The notes beneath the pieces were generated by a model. It had not been told where the DNA came from, made no database searches, and saw only the letters and a list, made by a program, of their open reading frames with translations. Of a stretch of DNA of 64,000 bases, positions 49,060 to 59,600 are shown piece after piece (within the stretch, counting starts at the first letter, position 1; each line of letters opens with the position of its first letter). The stretch is taken from NCBI GenBank assembly GCA_018806985.1, contig JADANN010000269.1:248001-312000 (forward strand), given 5' to 3'. Both the position numbers and the translations under genes were made by a program. Source of the stretch: Angiostrongylus vasorum (Eukaryota > Nematoda > Chromadorea > Rhabditida > Metastrongylidae).

Positions 49060-50045
49060 GGAGAATGCTTGCAGGAAACATGTTTCGAACATTCAGCGCT
49101 TTATGAACGAAGAGGGAACTAAAGTAGGAATCGCTCGACTTGGCTCGGCAACCAGCCATCTCCAATGGTTACGAAATAGTAACCCCATAAGTTAAGTTCA
49201 AAACGAGGGCGATGCTCCAAAACGAAAAACATGATCAAAACAAAACCCCGTTCACGTCGTCCTTCATTACCGATGAAGCAAGTGTAGCTATAAAATGATG
49301 CTTAAAAAAGGGCAAGTCTAGAGGGGTCGGTTACAGTAGTGGGAAAAACCCCTCATATTCTTCGTCGTCAACTAGTTCCGCTTTTGTGATCGTCTCTGGC
49401 AAACACAAAATTGCGTAAGTTGCCCATTATGGTAGCGACGGTGACTGCATAAGCTCAGGTACAATATACCTGATCTCTTGTAATAGTTGCGAAAACGAAT
49501 ATATTGGCTAAACGAGCAGAGCCTTAGTATCCGCATAAAAGAATGCCTGGATAGCAAACGAAAAAAGAGGGCAGAGTACCCCAATGGGGGGCCGAATAGG
49601 GTAAGAAACTATAGCAGAGATGATTTTGATATAAAATTCGCTAGCCTCGCACAGGATGCCCAAAGCACCAGCTTGCAAATTTCTTGAGGCTTTTTGGATA
49701 AATGCCAAAAGTCCGAGAATGAATAGTGTGGAGGAATGCCCTGAGATCACAATTGGTCTCGCCCCGTACGTTCGTATCGATATCTGATGTGGGATGGTGC
49801 AGTCACCAAGCATGTGTGACTCTAATAAGCGGTTGTTCCTTAGTGGGAAGCCACGTCAAAAATGGCTCTGAAGAAGGCGATACTGCCGAAACTTCCGCTG
49901 TTGCTCTGTTGTAAGTTTTTTTGTTCGGAAGTAAACGTATGCGGATTATAGATTACAGCGAGGATGTTATATGCGGGATATAACAACTTCGCGATTGCTG
50001 AACAAGAAAAAGACGCATTTATAATGCAATGCCGGTGTTAATAGA
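49060..50045 (+). mobile_element. Penelope-like element, plus copy, RT end to 3' terminus
   Basis: Plus strand: RNMFRTFSAL and ESLDLARQPAISNGYEIVTP (RT end), YNIPDLL..LRKRIYWLNEQ (GIY-YIG region with losses), SVEECPEITIGLAPYVRID, the terminal motif at 49864 and the typical 3' tail GACGCATTTATAATGCAATG ending near 50045. It lies head to head with the preceding minus copy. Confidence 0.75.
49864..49898 (+). ncRNA. Hammerhead-like motif with lost cleavage triplet
   Basis: CTGAAGA, AGGCGATACTGCC and GAAAC are intact, but GTC is TTC and stem I is changed. Decayed copy. Confidence 0.45.
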
Positions 50046-50160
50046 AATCTGGGAAACTGAAATACGTCACTTGGCGTTCTACGCTGTACAACATTCATTC
50101 CTACTTTTTTCGCCTAGGGTTATAATTGCTCATCTATATAAGTCAACTTTGCTTATTTAG

Positions 50161-50218
50161 CGGATCCATTTAGCTCGTCGTCTCACACCCACCACCCAGA
50201 AAGATCTCGAACTTCTGT
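50161..50218 (+). CDS. Exon 1 recognised of the helical-protein gene
   Basis: Acceptor GCTTATTTAG, donor CTGT|gtgagt in phase 1. Reads RIHLARRLTPTTQKDLELL. A longer version (to 50255, adding CEFAFTVNMSP) uses a weaker donor, and its phase makes a stop with the likely next exon. Confidence 0.45.
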
Positions 50219-51430
50219 GTGAGTTCGCCTTCACTGTGAACATGTCGCCTTCCTGGTAAATATCGATGAATGCTGTTAGAGGTGGTTGTTCGTGGAACCC
50301 TGGCATAGCTTTACTATTGCACTCTCAGATATCGAGAACAAGCAGTCAAGGCTGCTATAATTAAAGAGCACTTTCTTCGCGCCACTACGACTTCAATTGG
50401 CAGCTCGAAAAGCTAATGAGCTTGTAAAACTCGGTGTGAGATCAAATCAGAGATTACAAAAGTGTTTTATGGTGTTTTCCATATAATAATCCGTTGTTGG
50501 TTTCCGCACATAGCAGCTCTTATTTGCAGTTTCACCATCCAACTCGGAAAGAAGAATTCAGAAAATTCGCGAAGATCATGTGGGATCTGCTGGAAGCTGG
50601 TCGCTACGGCATAATTCACAACGTCAACATGGATCACCTTCGTATGTTCCTCGTTAACTACGACGATCGAAGATGTGAAAAAGTATCTTGAACAATTCTT
50701 TCTGTGATTAGTTTTATAGCTCACTACCTTGTCGAATATGGAACCTGTTCACCTTATCACTTTTTGTTACTGAATTTTTCTGACTGTATGTGGTTGGCTT
50801 AAGAACTCTTCGCCAATTTTGCACGCTATAAACCTAATGAGGACTGTTTGTAAGCAAATATTGTTTTATTTAGTTCGTTCACCTCAAGTGTACACGAGGT
50901 AACTTGAATGCACGGTTTTCTCGACTCAAGACGAACTGTACAGGCTGAGGCACACAATCTATTTTTACTTGTAATTTCTACATTCAGCAAGAAATTCTTC
51001 ATGCGGAGTTTGAAATTCGTGCTAGCACATTCTCGAGCTATCTTGAGATGGCTGTAATTATGGCAGTGGCTTTACTCTTAGGTGGAAATCTGTCTCATTC
51101 TCAGACTGGAGATGAATTCTCCCTCTCACCTCCAACTCACACACCTATGAAGTTTTGCTTATCACGACGAGACGGCGAACCATTCGGGGGAAGGTAATAA
51201 TGTTTACTTAAGACTTTTTGAACAGTCGAGTTACAGTGAGTTACAGAATCCATACTGTTAATAACCGCTGCACATTAATTCAGCCTATTACGTCAGCTTC
51301 ATTCAGCTATTTATCATACGTAACGTCATTTCGGAATTCTACTGAACACGAATAGGAGATAAGCAAAAAATCCCTTTTTTTCATTGAAATCCTCCAGTTG
51401 AGATTCAATCCAAAACCAACTATTTCAAAG
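50161..51430 (+). CDS. Unrecognised six-exon gene, helical product (gene span)
   Basis: Six exons with consistent phases (1, 0, 0, 2, 0, 0) give about 200 residues, mostly helical and charged, with one hydrophobic helix in exon 4. I do not recognise the family. The gene sits between a PLE copy ending near 50.05 kb and a PLE-like remnant at 52.1 kb, and neither its first exon nor its last one is identified. It is not a transposon domain that I know: no RT, integrase or GIY-YIG residues are present. Confidence 0.55.
50404..50435 (+). CDS. Exon 2 of the helical-protein gene (micro-exon)
   Basis: Acceptor AATTGGCAG, donor GGT|gtgaga; 32 nt reading (S)RKANELVKLG with the split Ser from the phase 1 junction. 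It joins in frame to exon 3. Confidence 0.42.
50530..50682 (+). CDS. Exon 3 of the helical-protein gene
   Basis: Strong acceptor TTATTTGCAG, donor AAA|gtatct, phase 0/0, 51 residues: FHHPTRKEEFRKFAKIMWD, then LLEAGRYGIIHNVNMDHLR and MFLVNYDDRRCEK. A well-formed amphipathic helical segment with Trp and His. Confidence 0.6.
50988..51193 (+). CDS. Exon 4 of the helical-protein gene
   Basis: Acceptor ACATTCAG, donor AAG|gtaata in phase 2, 68 codons without a stop: QEILHAEFEIRASTFSSYLE, then MAVIMAVALLLGGNLSHSQ, then LSPPTHTPMKFCLSRRDGEP. The hydrophobic run of about 14 residues could be a buried helix or a weak membrane segment. Confidence 0.6.
51247..51319 (+). CDS. Exon 5 of the helical-protein gene
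   Basis: Acceptor GAGTTACAG fits phase 2; reads IHTVNNRCTLIQPITSAS then FSYLSY; donor TAC|gtaacg, phase 0. Confidence 0.42.
51398..51430 (+). CDS. Exon 6 of the helical-protein gene (micro-exon)
   Basis: Acceptor ATCCTCCAG, donor AAG|gtgccg, phase 0/0, reads LRFNPKPTISK. Supported only by splice sites and phase. Confidence 0.35.
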
Positions 51431-52099
51431 GTGCCGCTGAATTAGGGTTGTTCTCGTTATGTGTCGCAAACGCTCGTTCTTATAAGAACGATTTCACAAC
51501 CAACACGAAGATGTCGCCTTGTGAAACTTGTGACTTGTTGGGACTGAAACATTGTGGCTGTCGCCAACAAATTTCAACTCTTGTGTTTTGATAGACCAGT
51601 TATACCATAGCGGTTTTAAAGGCGGTTGTAATTGACTTTGAAAAGGTGATATAGCGCTGTCGAACTTCTTTAAGTAATGTCAATTTCGTTGTGGCGATGA
51701 GATTCTTAGATGATATTAATATGCATCCCGGGAGGTTATCCGATCGCATGGATCGCTGCTCGATGGCAGAGGCGTAATTGAAGAACAGAAACTCTCCTCA
51801 AGTCAAGAGTGGCCACTGTTGCGGCGATAACTCAGGGGGTACCCAGTACACCTATCACGGGATTTTACAAGTATTCCAGATCTTAAATGATGAAAGCGAG
51901 GAGGTAGGAAGGAAATGCCTAAGCGATATCTGAGCCCCTCACATAAATCACACCATTTCCATAGATAACTACTGCAAGAAGACCAGACGTAAAGAAGAAG
52001 TTCTACAGGGTGTGGGAAAATTGGGTGTCAGCTTTCTAAATCATCTGCTACGTGCTAAGATTAAGAAAAATGGTTGTCAACGTAATTCTTCATATTGTT
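51431..52099 (+). other. Downstream of the helical-protein gene, content unknown
   Basis: Further exons of that gene may lie here. I saw no frame with good splice sites and matching phase. Confidence 0.35.
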
Positions 52100-52205
52100 G
52101 AGCTCACAAGAGGTTGTTATGCTTTAACCCGTCACCGCATCTGAAGAAGACGAAGACGATGAAACGTTGAGAGAACAAAGGCTGTTAAACAAGCGCATGT
52201 AAGCT
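52100..52205 (+). mobile_element. PLE terminal fragment, second subfamily
   Basis: CTGAAGA, AGACGAAGACGAT, GAAAC, GTT at 52141-52170 resembles the 47.27 kb motif with stem II broken by one change (GTC to GAT). TGTAAGCTGTACA follows as at 47.32 kb. Confidence 0.42.
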
Positions 52206-52439
52206 GTACAATTCAAAGAAGCACATTGAAAAAAATTATTCCAATTCTAGTACTTTGTTGAACATTTGCAAGACCAGCATCCACTTGTCGCATCGACCGG
52301 AACACTTCTTCCTTAATTCTGGTTGTTTTGCAATCATTATCTTTGAAAGTGGTGTGATTTTTGTGTGGGCTTGGATGTCGCCTGAGTATTTTTTCGTCTT
52401 TAACATTTGAGATCTTGAATATTGGTGCTGTCAGATGGG

Positions 52440-53420
52440 CGAGCTTTTTTTATTTTATTTTCAGCTATGCGCAAAATTTAACCAGTTGAAAAGTAACTTA
52501 AAGTGTCCTCGGAGTTCACCCATCCTCCTAGACAAGTTTGGCACGAATTTGCCGACCCCGGTGGGATGGAAGGCTTGGTGGGCCATGGGCGCGAGGATCG
52601 TTTCCACTTGTGAAATGCGAGGCGCCTCCGACCACTGCACCACGCGCACCCTAGGTGAGAGGATAGCGACTTTTATATCAAAATCGTCTCTGCTATGCTT
52701 TTGTATCCTATGTCCTCTTTTTCGTTTGCCATTTACCCGTTCCTTTGTATGGATACATAAAGGGCTGCCTGTTTCGCCAATATATTCGTCTTCGCAAGTA
52801 TTACAAGAGATCAGGTGTATCGTACTTGAACTCATGCAGTCACTGTCCTTGCCATAAGGGACAAGTTACTCGACTCTGTGTCTCACGTGGACGATAATAT
52901 AGGCGGTTACGAACTAACTGGCGACGAAGAGTATCCGGTGGTGTTTCTACTTTCACAACCGATTCCTCTAGACCTGCACTTCTTAAGCATCGTTTAGTGG
53001 ATACATTTACTTCGCCGCCGATGGAGCGCTACATAAAAGGGGTTATGTTTATTGAAGATGGCTGTTTGCCCAGCCAAGTCGGGCGAGAAAAGTGAAAAAC
53101 GGGAGGAAACGTCACAAAGATTTTCACTGTACTTATTAATGCATAAATACTTTAAAGATACCTCCATTTCCTAGAAATATTTATCGACGTTTCCCTTAAT
53201 TTGAAAACACGCCGTTGTTTTTCTTGTTGTTGTCGTTCTTGTTTTGCACACATATGAAAAGCGAAATCCTTGTCTTGATGTGAAAATGTTTTGGGTTCTA
53301 TTGGCTGCGGAATAATTTACCGTCGTGGTTCATCGAAACGAACAAGCTTTCCAACTCTTCACGGTGTCTCTCTTTCGAATGTACTGAATAACACATTTGC
53401 TTTCAAAATGTGATGAAACG
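52440..53420 (-). mobile_element. Penelope-like element, minus copy, interrupted by a SINE
   Basis: Right to left: N-terminal region (53.4-53.2, with AFHMCA-like and FHIKTRI residues), a gap, an RT remnant near 53.0, then the GIY-YIG region SSSTIHLISCNTCEDEYIGE and TGSPLCIHTKERVNG at 52.83-52.70, broken by the SINE A at 52505-52662. Confidence 0.75.
52505..52662 (-). repeat. SINE A, 3'-truncated, inside a PLE copy
   Basis: The head half (GTGCAGTGGTCGGAGGCGCC on the minus strand) interrupts the GIY-YIG coding part of a minus-strand PLE, giving a chimeric ORF (52461-52835) that begins with PLE residues and continues into SINE sequence. Confidence 0.8.
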
Positions 53421-53749
53421 CAGTTTTCTCACCTCTTCAACAAGAGAGACTATGAGTCAAACCCGTTATCTATACGCTGCAGGATTTCCTCAGGTCACGA
53501 GACAGCTCGCTTGTGCGTAGTTGAAGACGCATTGTCGCTCCACTGCCCAGCGAAGAAAGTTGGCTGATGGCCACAAAGGGGAGCATCGCCCCAAAGTGCG
53601 TGTGAGCCCCTAAATTCAATTAGGCGACGCACAGAGACGGAAAGCCGATGAATAACAGCGAATGGAGGGCGATTGGAGTGACCCGAAAGGGTCGGCAATA
53701 TAAAAATCCGAAGAATTTCGCGCTTCAGCCAGTACTATTAACAACAAGA

Positions 53750-54590
53750 GACGACATGTAGACTCTCGAGGTGAACCCAGAAAAAGTGGAATGTGGCAGA
53801 ACGCTCAAAGTATTTCATACTGGGATTCACAGACTGTATTGCGGCCAACTTCATGTGAGGCTGGTTGTGGTCTTTATGAAGACCAATACTATTCCCTTCT
53901 CAATTGGAAGCCTTCTTCGCGAAAGTCAAATTGACCACATCATGACTAACCGAAACTTTTCTACAACTGCTATTTCTGGAAAAAAATGATCACCCTATGA
54001 TTCTGCCCACTTAAGGAGGAGAAACCCGAATATTTGGGAAAATTTTCATTGCAGTCATTACGTAAGAGTATCGCTACCATTTCGAAGCATCTTCACAGAA
54101 CACTGTTCGCTGCCGTGGGATGAAGAATAACATTTGGTCAGCCAATGCCTTGACAACAATCCTGACAGTTGGTAGATCGCCAGTCACCAAAGACGCCTTC
54201 TAGAAGACTCTCGAGCTGACGCGTCACCAATGATTTGCACGTAGCCACAGAAAAATACTTATATCTGTGCACACGACTCCTTGAGCAGAAAAATGTCAGT
54301 GAATGCTAAAGTTACAACAGGTAAAACCGTATTTGAGACTTTCTATAGCAAAGCAAAGAACCGACTTCCCATTAACTTTGGCAGTGACCAATAATGGACC
54401 ATTTCTCGATAAGCAGACATGAGGGGTTCAATACTTACTCAAGATTGGCACATACTTTCTGCATTTACGGGCCCTTGAGTACACCCAGCTCCCACGTTCA
54501 GAGCCCAGCAAGCTATATGTAGGTATCAAAAACGCTAAACACAGTAAAAAAAACGGACCTCTTTCCCCTGACCTCGAAAGAGCTCCCAAT
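53750..54590 (+). mobile_element. Degraded LINE fragment, unlike the RTE next to it
   Basis: LRESQIDHIMTNRNFSTTAI near 53.93 kb matches the end of an AP-like endonuclease (the S-x-IDHI motif). GIKNAKHSKKNGPLSPDLER near 54.53 matches the start of a LINE RT. The middle is full of stops. Confidence 0.55.
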
Positions 54591-54591
54591 T

Positions 54592-56310
54592 TTGCAGCGT
54601 TGGGTAGGGACGAGCATGGAGAGGCTGCTAAAATCTCAGAGCCAGTGGAAGATGCCTGGATTACAAAGAACTATGGTGACGATCTGTACCTACAATGCAC
54701 GTACACTTGCATCCGAGTCCTCGATAGAAGACTTGATCATGCAAGCAGGAAGGATTAGGTGCGACGTCATTGGCCTGACGAGACGACGACACCCATTCAA
54801 CGCCGTCTGTGACACCGGAGAAGAACTGTTCCTCGGAACATGTGACAGTAGAGGAGTCGGCGGCATCGGAGTTCTCGTCAACACGAGTTTGTCCACGAAA
54901 ATCGATTCATTCGAACAACTTACAACCCGAATCGGACGTTTACGATTAAAAAGATGTGAATCAATGCCGGCTTCGACAATCTTCGTCGCTTACGCGCCGA
55001 CATCAAACTATGACAAAGAAGTTGAAGCGTTCTATATCGATTTGGAGTAGTTCTGCAGACAAGACCATAGTCATCACTGGAGATTTCAACGCCAAGATTG
55101 GACCAAGAAGAACGTCTGAAGCACGTCACATTGGGACCCACGGATTAAAATGGATCGAACAGCTTTAGCGGCTATCTGAGTATTTCATGGCGATCAAGAC
55201 CATCCATGATAACTCGCAATTCCAGAAACTCCACCCTCAATGCATGACGTGGGAGTCTGTCAGTGTGCAGTACCATAACGAAGTAGATCATAATAAACCG
55301 AAGTTCTTTCCTGACCGATGTCGTTGTTGTCCCAAAATTCCACACGGGACCACATCCACACGATAACGAGGCTCAACGAAGATTCGCGAGAGTACAAAAG
55401 ACGGCTCTGTCTCGTATTCACTGATTTAAAGAAAGCCTTTAACTCACTTGAGATAGAAGCAGTCATGCAAGCCCTTGATAACTGGGAAGTTCGAACTCAG
55501 TACATAATGATTTTTGGTGAGTTGTACCAAAAATACACAACCAAGATATCAACATTCTAAAACGATATTAACATTGAGGTCAAAACAGGAGTTAGGCAAG
55601 GCGATACTACCTCGCCAAAATTATTTACCGCAACCCTCCACAACGTCATGCGAACATTGGAATGGGAAAAATATGGGAGTGAAAATCGATGGCCGGCAGT
55701 TACACCATCTTCACTTTCGTCAGAAACCTGGCCGCTGCGTAAACGGAATGAAAAATCACTCACTTGCTGAACGTGCAGTCGAAAGTACGATGCTAGGAGT
55801 ATCCCGTTTCACACAAATAATGGAAGGGATTGGAAGCCGCGACTTGCGTCAACGATCAAAAACCACAATGTTCACTTTTTATTTACTGCCTTTTACGAGT
55901 TTTCAAAGCAGGGTATTATTTGTGAAACAACCACAATGATGCTGAGATATTTGCAAAACTCCGGACCGCAGTTGTTTGCGGTGGACAACGGTCAAAAATC
56001 AAATATTCCGTTCTATACTCCAAACAGTCGAAGGTAGGGTGGGCCGGACACGCAATGCCTATGAATGACAACAGATGGACAACAGAGGTTAGTGACTGGA
56101 TTCGTTGGGATGTCAAACGCACTGCGGGAAGAACACCGACGCCTTGGTCAGAGTTCTTCACGAAAAGCCTGGAAGAAAGACATGATGCTCAACGAGTCCC
56201 TAGAGCAAGCAGAACCCACTAGGCCACTCTTGTACGTGACAAGGAAAAATGGAAGATCTACAGGCGACAGCTCGAATCACTCGACGATCGACGGGACTAC
56301 AGGTGAAAGG
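54592..56310 (+). mobile_element. RTE-type LINE, dead, with deletions and a nested insert
   Basis: Plus strand: AP-like endonuclease from [19 protein letters not shown], with [33 protein letters not shown], then (shifted) VITGDFNAKIGPRRTSEARH and YHNEVDH at 55.28. RT pieces: CLVFTDLKKAFNSLEIEAV (motif A region) and GVRQGDTTSPKLFTATLHN (motif B region). The YADD box region is deleted. The C-terminus runs MLGVSRFTQIMEGIGSRDLR, then the family B insert, then VGWAGHAMPMNDNRWTTEVS and KRTAGRTPTPWSEFFTKSLE. Confidence 0.85.
55863..55986 (-). repeat. Family B fragment nested in the RTE LINE, with target-site duplication
   Basis: A 124-bp insert (GATGCTGAGATATTTGCAAA, CTCCGGACCGCAG) interrupts RTE coding sequence. 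AACGATCAAAAA lies directly left (55851-55862) and AACGGTCAAAAA directly right (55987-55998), a 12-bp duplication with one mismatch. Confidence 0.8.
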
Positions 56311-56928
56311 TGACAGATAGAATGCACACCAAGAAGACCACCGACCCGATGGTCATAGCTCTTCACGAAAACACTGGAAGAAAGACGTGGTACCCAGTGA
56401 TTTCCCAAGACCAAGTAGAACCCAATCTACTACTTTTTAAGCTGTAGAGAAGAATGGAAAACGTGTTGTCATCTGGTCGAATCACATGACGATCAGCTTG
56501 ACAACAGGTGACAGATGATAGGTGATCGAAGGTGCAAAATGGGCTCTAGCACTGACAATGAACTTGGATCCTCTACAAGGTGACAAGGAAATGAATAATG
56601 GTATTAAAGCGTGCAAAAAACAATCACTAGGTTGAGATCTGGAGTGCACTGTAAGACTGCAGACCATGCAAGTGAGCTAGGCAGTATTATCTAGTAATGG
56701 GAAACCCTAACATGCAATTTCGCTTGTACACCAATTTTATTTTCGCTAATGTAGGCGAAACCACTACAAGGTGTTTGTTTTGTAATTCGCTAAGATTTTG
56801 AGTGCTGACTTCCACTTGCGTGGAAACGGCTAGGAGAACTGGGAACCCATTGTATTGGTTTATCAAATTTTTCGCTAACTGAAATCAGGGATGCAACACT
56901 GATCTTGAATCGCGTCTGTTACAGAACG

Positions 56929-57211
56929 ATAAAGGATAAATCTCTCGGCGTTGATCTGTTCCTAAGGGATGCTCTTTGCATTCGATTTAATTAAGCTTCG
57001 TTGGAGGTGATTGAATGCACATCTGGTCATCACAATGACTCGTGGTGGCCTACCGATGTATCAGCGAATGCTGCTATCCTCGCAGACAACTCTGGTTCCA
57101 ATTTGGCGACCCGGAGAGATTTAAGCTTTCGTGGGCCGTGGGCGTGGGGATCGATTCCACGGGTGTGTTATAAGGGCTCCTTCGACCACTGCGCCACACT
57201 CACCCTTTACG
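56929..57211 (-). repeat. SINE A, full length
   Basis: Minus-strand copy from AAAGGATAAATCTCTCGGCG to GACCACTGCGCCACACTC. Confidence 0.84.
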
Positions 57212-57487
57212 TTTATTGTAGACCGGTACAATATTAATGCATTGAAAAAAGAGAAAACAGTAATTAAAGAGAATACAGGTGAAAAAAGTTAAAACGACGT
57301 CCACTCTTACTCCACTATTGCAACTGATGGGTGTTCTGTAGATGTTTGGCGTACATCCGAGATTCGTGCTTCAGCATTGCAAACGAAGCTGAGAAGAACA
57401 TGATACTTCGACTTGGAAGCCAGCTGAGCGTAATTCTGCGTTTATGGCACAGCACATCCTGTGAGCTAAACGTATGTGATATACGAA

Positions 57488-57596
57488 AAAACTCACCCCG
57501 AGGTCGGTAACCTGCCACCAGAGTTCTCTCGGATCACTGCAACAGCGACCAGGTTCATCGGTAGACCTAAACATAATTCATATTTGCGGGTTTTAC
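57488..57596 (+). repeat. SINE A body fragment
   Basis: Weak matches TCTCGGATCACTGCAACAGC and GGTTCATCGGTAGACC in body order. Low similarity. Confidence 0.3.
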
Positions 57597-57599
57597 CAA

Positions 57600-58243
57600 C
57601 TCTGAATAATATCACTTTCTTCATTTACTCGGGTGAAATGTAATGTTCCTGGAAACAGCATATCGACTCGATTATTTTCTGAGCTCAGTTCGAAAACTAT
57701 GACCACTTGCTTATCATGAGTATACGGTGATAATTTTGAGGAAAGAAAAGAACCACTTTTTTAATAACGTGGATATCCGATTCCAACAACGGGAAAGACC
57801 GTTGCAAATAGGCGAGGAACAAGTTCCACAACTACCCGTATATCGTTGCACCTGCGCAGAGATGTTGATGGTTTGCAAAGAGATCCCTATGATGTTCGAC
57901 CCTGTACATTCAAGAAATAGGTAGAGCTGTAGGTCGAACCATTGACCAAATACACGCAAGTAGTGTGCCACCTTTTAAAGCTTCCACTCATGAGTGAATC
58001 TATCTTTATCAACGAGGGAGTGAAGTAAATAAAACTGCCTATTGAGCACAAGTAGTTATGTCTTAGCTAAATGCTCCACTCTACATCTTCCTCTCTATCG
58101 TTTGGATCGGTGCAGAAATGAGGAGAATTTTGTAAGTTTCTTAAGTAAAAGATTTTGTTCAATGTCACACAATTTAGATTGAAATTTAGGGTGGAATCAC
58201 TTTTAATCAATATTTTTTGGAAAACTACCCTTTATTCACAATT
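57600..58243. other. No recognised gene
   Basis: A 65-residue + ORF (57727-57924) with no family. Nothing else before the family B cluster. Confidence 0.4.
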
Positions 58244-58810
58244 TTGACTTATTACTTACTGCCTACTCTTTTTTTTAGCGGCAGGGTATGCGTTGCTAAA
58301 TATAACTTTAGTGATGCTGAGATATTTGCAAAACTCTGAACCGCAGGTGCCTATGGTGGGGAACGAACGCGCTATTGTCCTTTCCGGGGAGTAGCGCGCT
58401 CACCACCACACCATGCGGGTCCTTCGTTTCGCCTGTCTCTCAGCTAGTTCTATTGATCTTTTTGCCATCAGCAATCACCCATCAGCATCACTAAAGTTAT
58501 ATTTCGCAACGCATACCCTGCCGCTAGAGTAGGCAGTAAATAATAAGTCAAAATTGTGATTATAACTGCAGCCTCAGCTTAACTGGGTTCGTTGCCGATT
58601 TGGGCTCGCCAGATCAATCCCGCTGACGGGTGGTTGCTGATGGCAAAACATTAATAGAACTAGCTGAGAGACAGGCGAAACGAAGGACCCGCATGGTGTG
58701 GTGGTGAGCGCGCTACTCCCCGGAAAGGACAATAGCGCGTTCGTTCCCCACCATAGGCACCTGCGGTTCAGAGTTTTGCAAATATCTCAGCATCACTAAA
58801 GTTATACTAC
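58244..58810. repeat. Near-perfect inverted repeat built from family B
   Basis: 58304-58493 is the reverse complement of 58624-58808 with only a few differences (near TTGATCTTTTT versus TTAATGTTTT). In addition 58244-58325 is inverted at 58484-58556. Arms of about 185 bp around a spacer of about 130 bp. Confidence 0.85.
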
Positions 58811-58859
58811 CCTTTATATTCTGGATAACCACATGTTTCTCGGTCACCGAACTTTATAC

Positions 58860-59600
58860 TAGATGAAACACAACCATAAGATTGCTGAGAATTTGCAAAA
58901 CTCGGACCACAGGTGTTTGCGATGGGGAACGAACGCGCTATTTTCCTTTCCGGGGAGTAACGCGTTCACCACCACACCATGCGGGTCCTTCGTTTCGGCT
59001 GTCTACCTGCTCTGGAGAGCCTATATCGGCATGGAGCCCAGTTAACCTGAGGCTGTAGTTGAATTCACAACATTTTTACTTTTTTATTTTGTGCCTTCTG
59101 TACTTTTTATGGCACGTTATTACGCGAAATACAACCACAAGGTTGCTGAGATATTTGCAAAACTCCGGACCACAGGTGTTTGAAATGGGGAACGAACGCG
59201 CTATTGTCCTTTCAGGGGAGTAACGCGTTCACCACTACACCATGCGGGTCCTTCACTTCGCCTGTCTCTCAGCTAGTAATAACCTGCCATAAAAAAGTAT
59301 AGAAGGCAGAAAATAGAAAGCAAAATATTGTGAATTCAACTACAGCCTCTTAACTGCGTTCAAAGCCGATGTGGGCTGCTCAGATCAGCCCCGGTGAAGG
59401 GTGATTGCTGATGGCAGTGATCGATAGAACTAACTGAGAGACAAGCGAAACGAAGGACCCGCATGGTGCGGTGGTGAACGCGTTAATCCCCATAAAGGAC
59501 AATAGTGTGTTCGTTCCTCACTGCAGACACCTGCGGTTAGGAGTTTTGCAAACTCTCAGCAATCTTGTGGTTGTATTTCGCGTAATAACCTGCCATGAAA
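58860..59600. repeat. Three more family B copies
   Basis: Minus copies at 58860-59060 and 59061-59280, then a plus copy at 59286-59600, which pairs inverted with the preceding one (CAAAACTCCGGACCACAGG versus CCTGCGGTTAGGAGTTTTGC). With the neighbouring palindrome this makes five copies in 1.4 kb. Confidence 0.8.

Noticed and set aside
50322..50392. Frame reading YREQAVKAAIIKEHFLRATT as an exon of the helical-protein gene
   Set aside because: It ends in a stop in its own frame, would need a frameshift to reach the next exon, and the phase with the upstream donor is wrong; the micro-exon at 50404 fits without changes.
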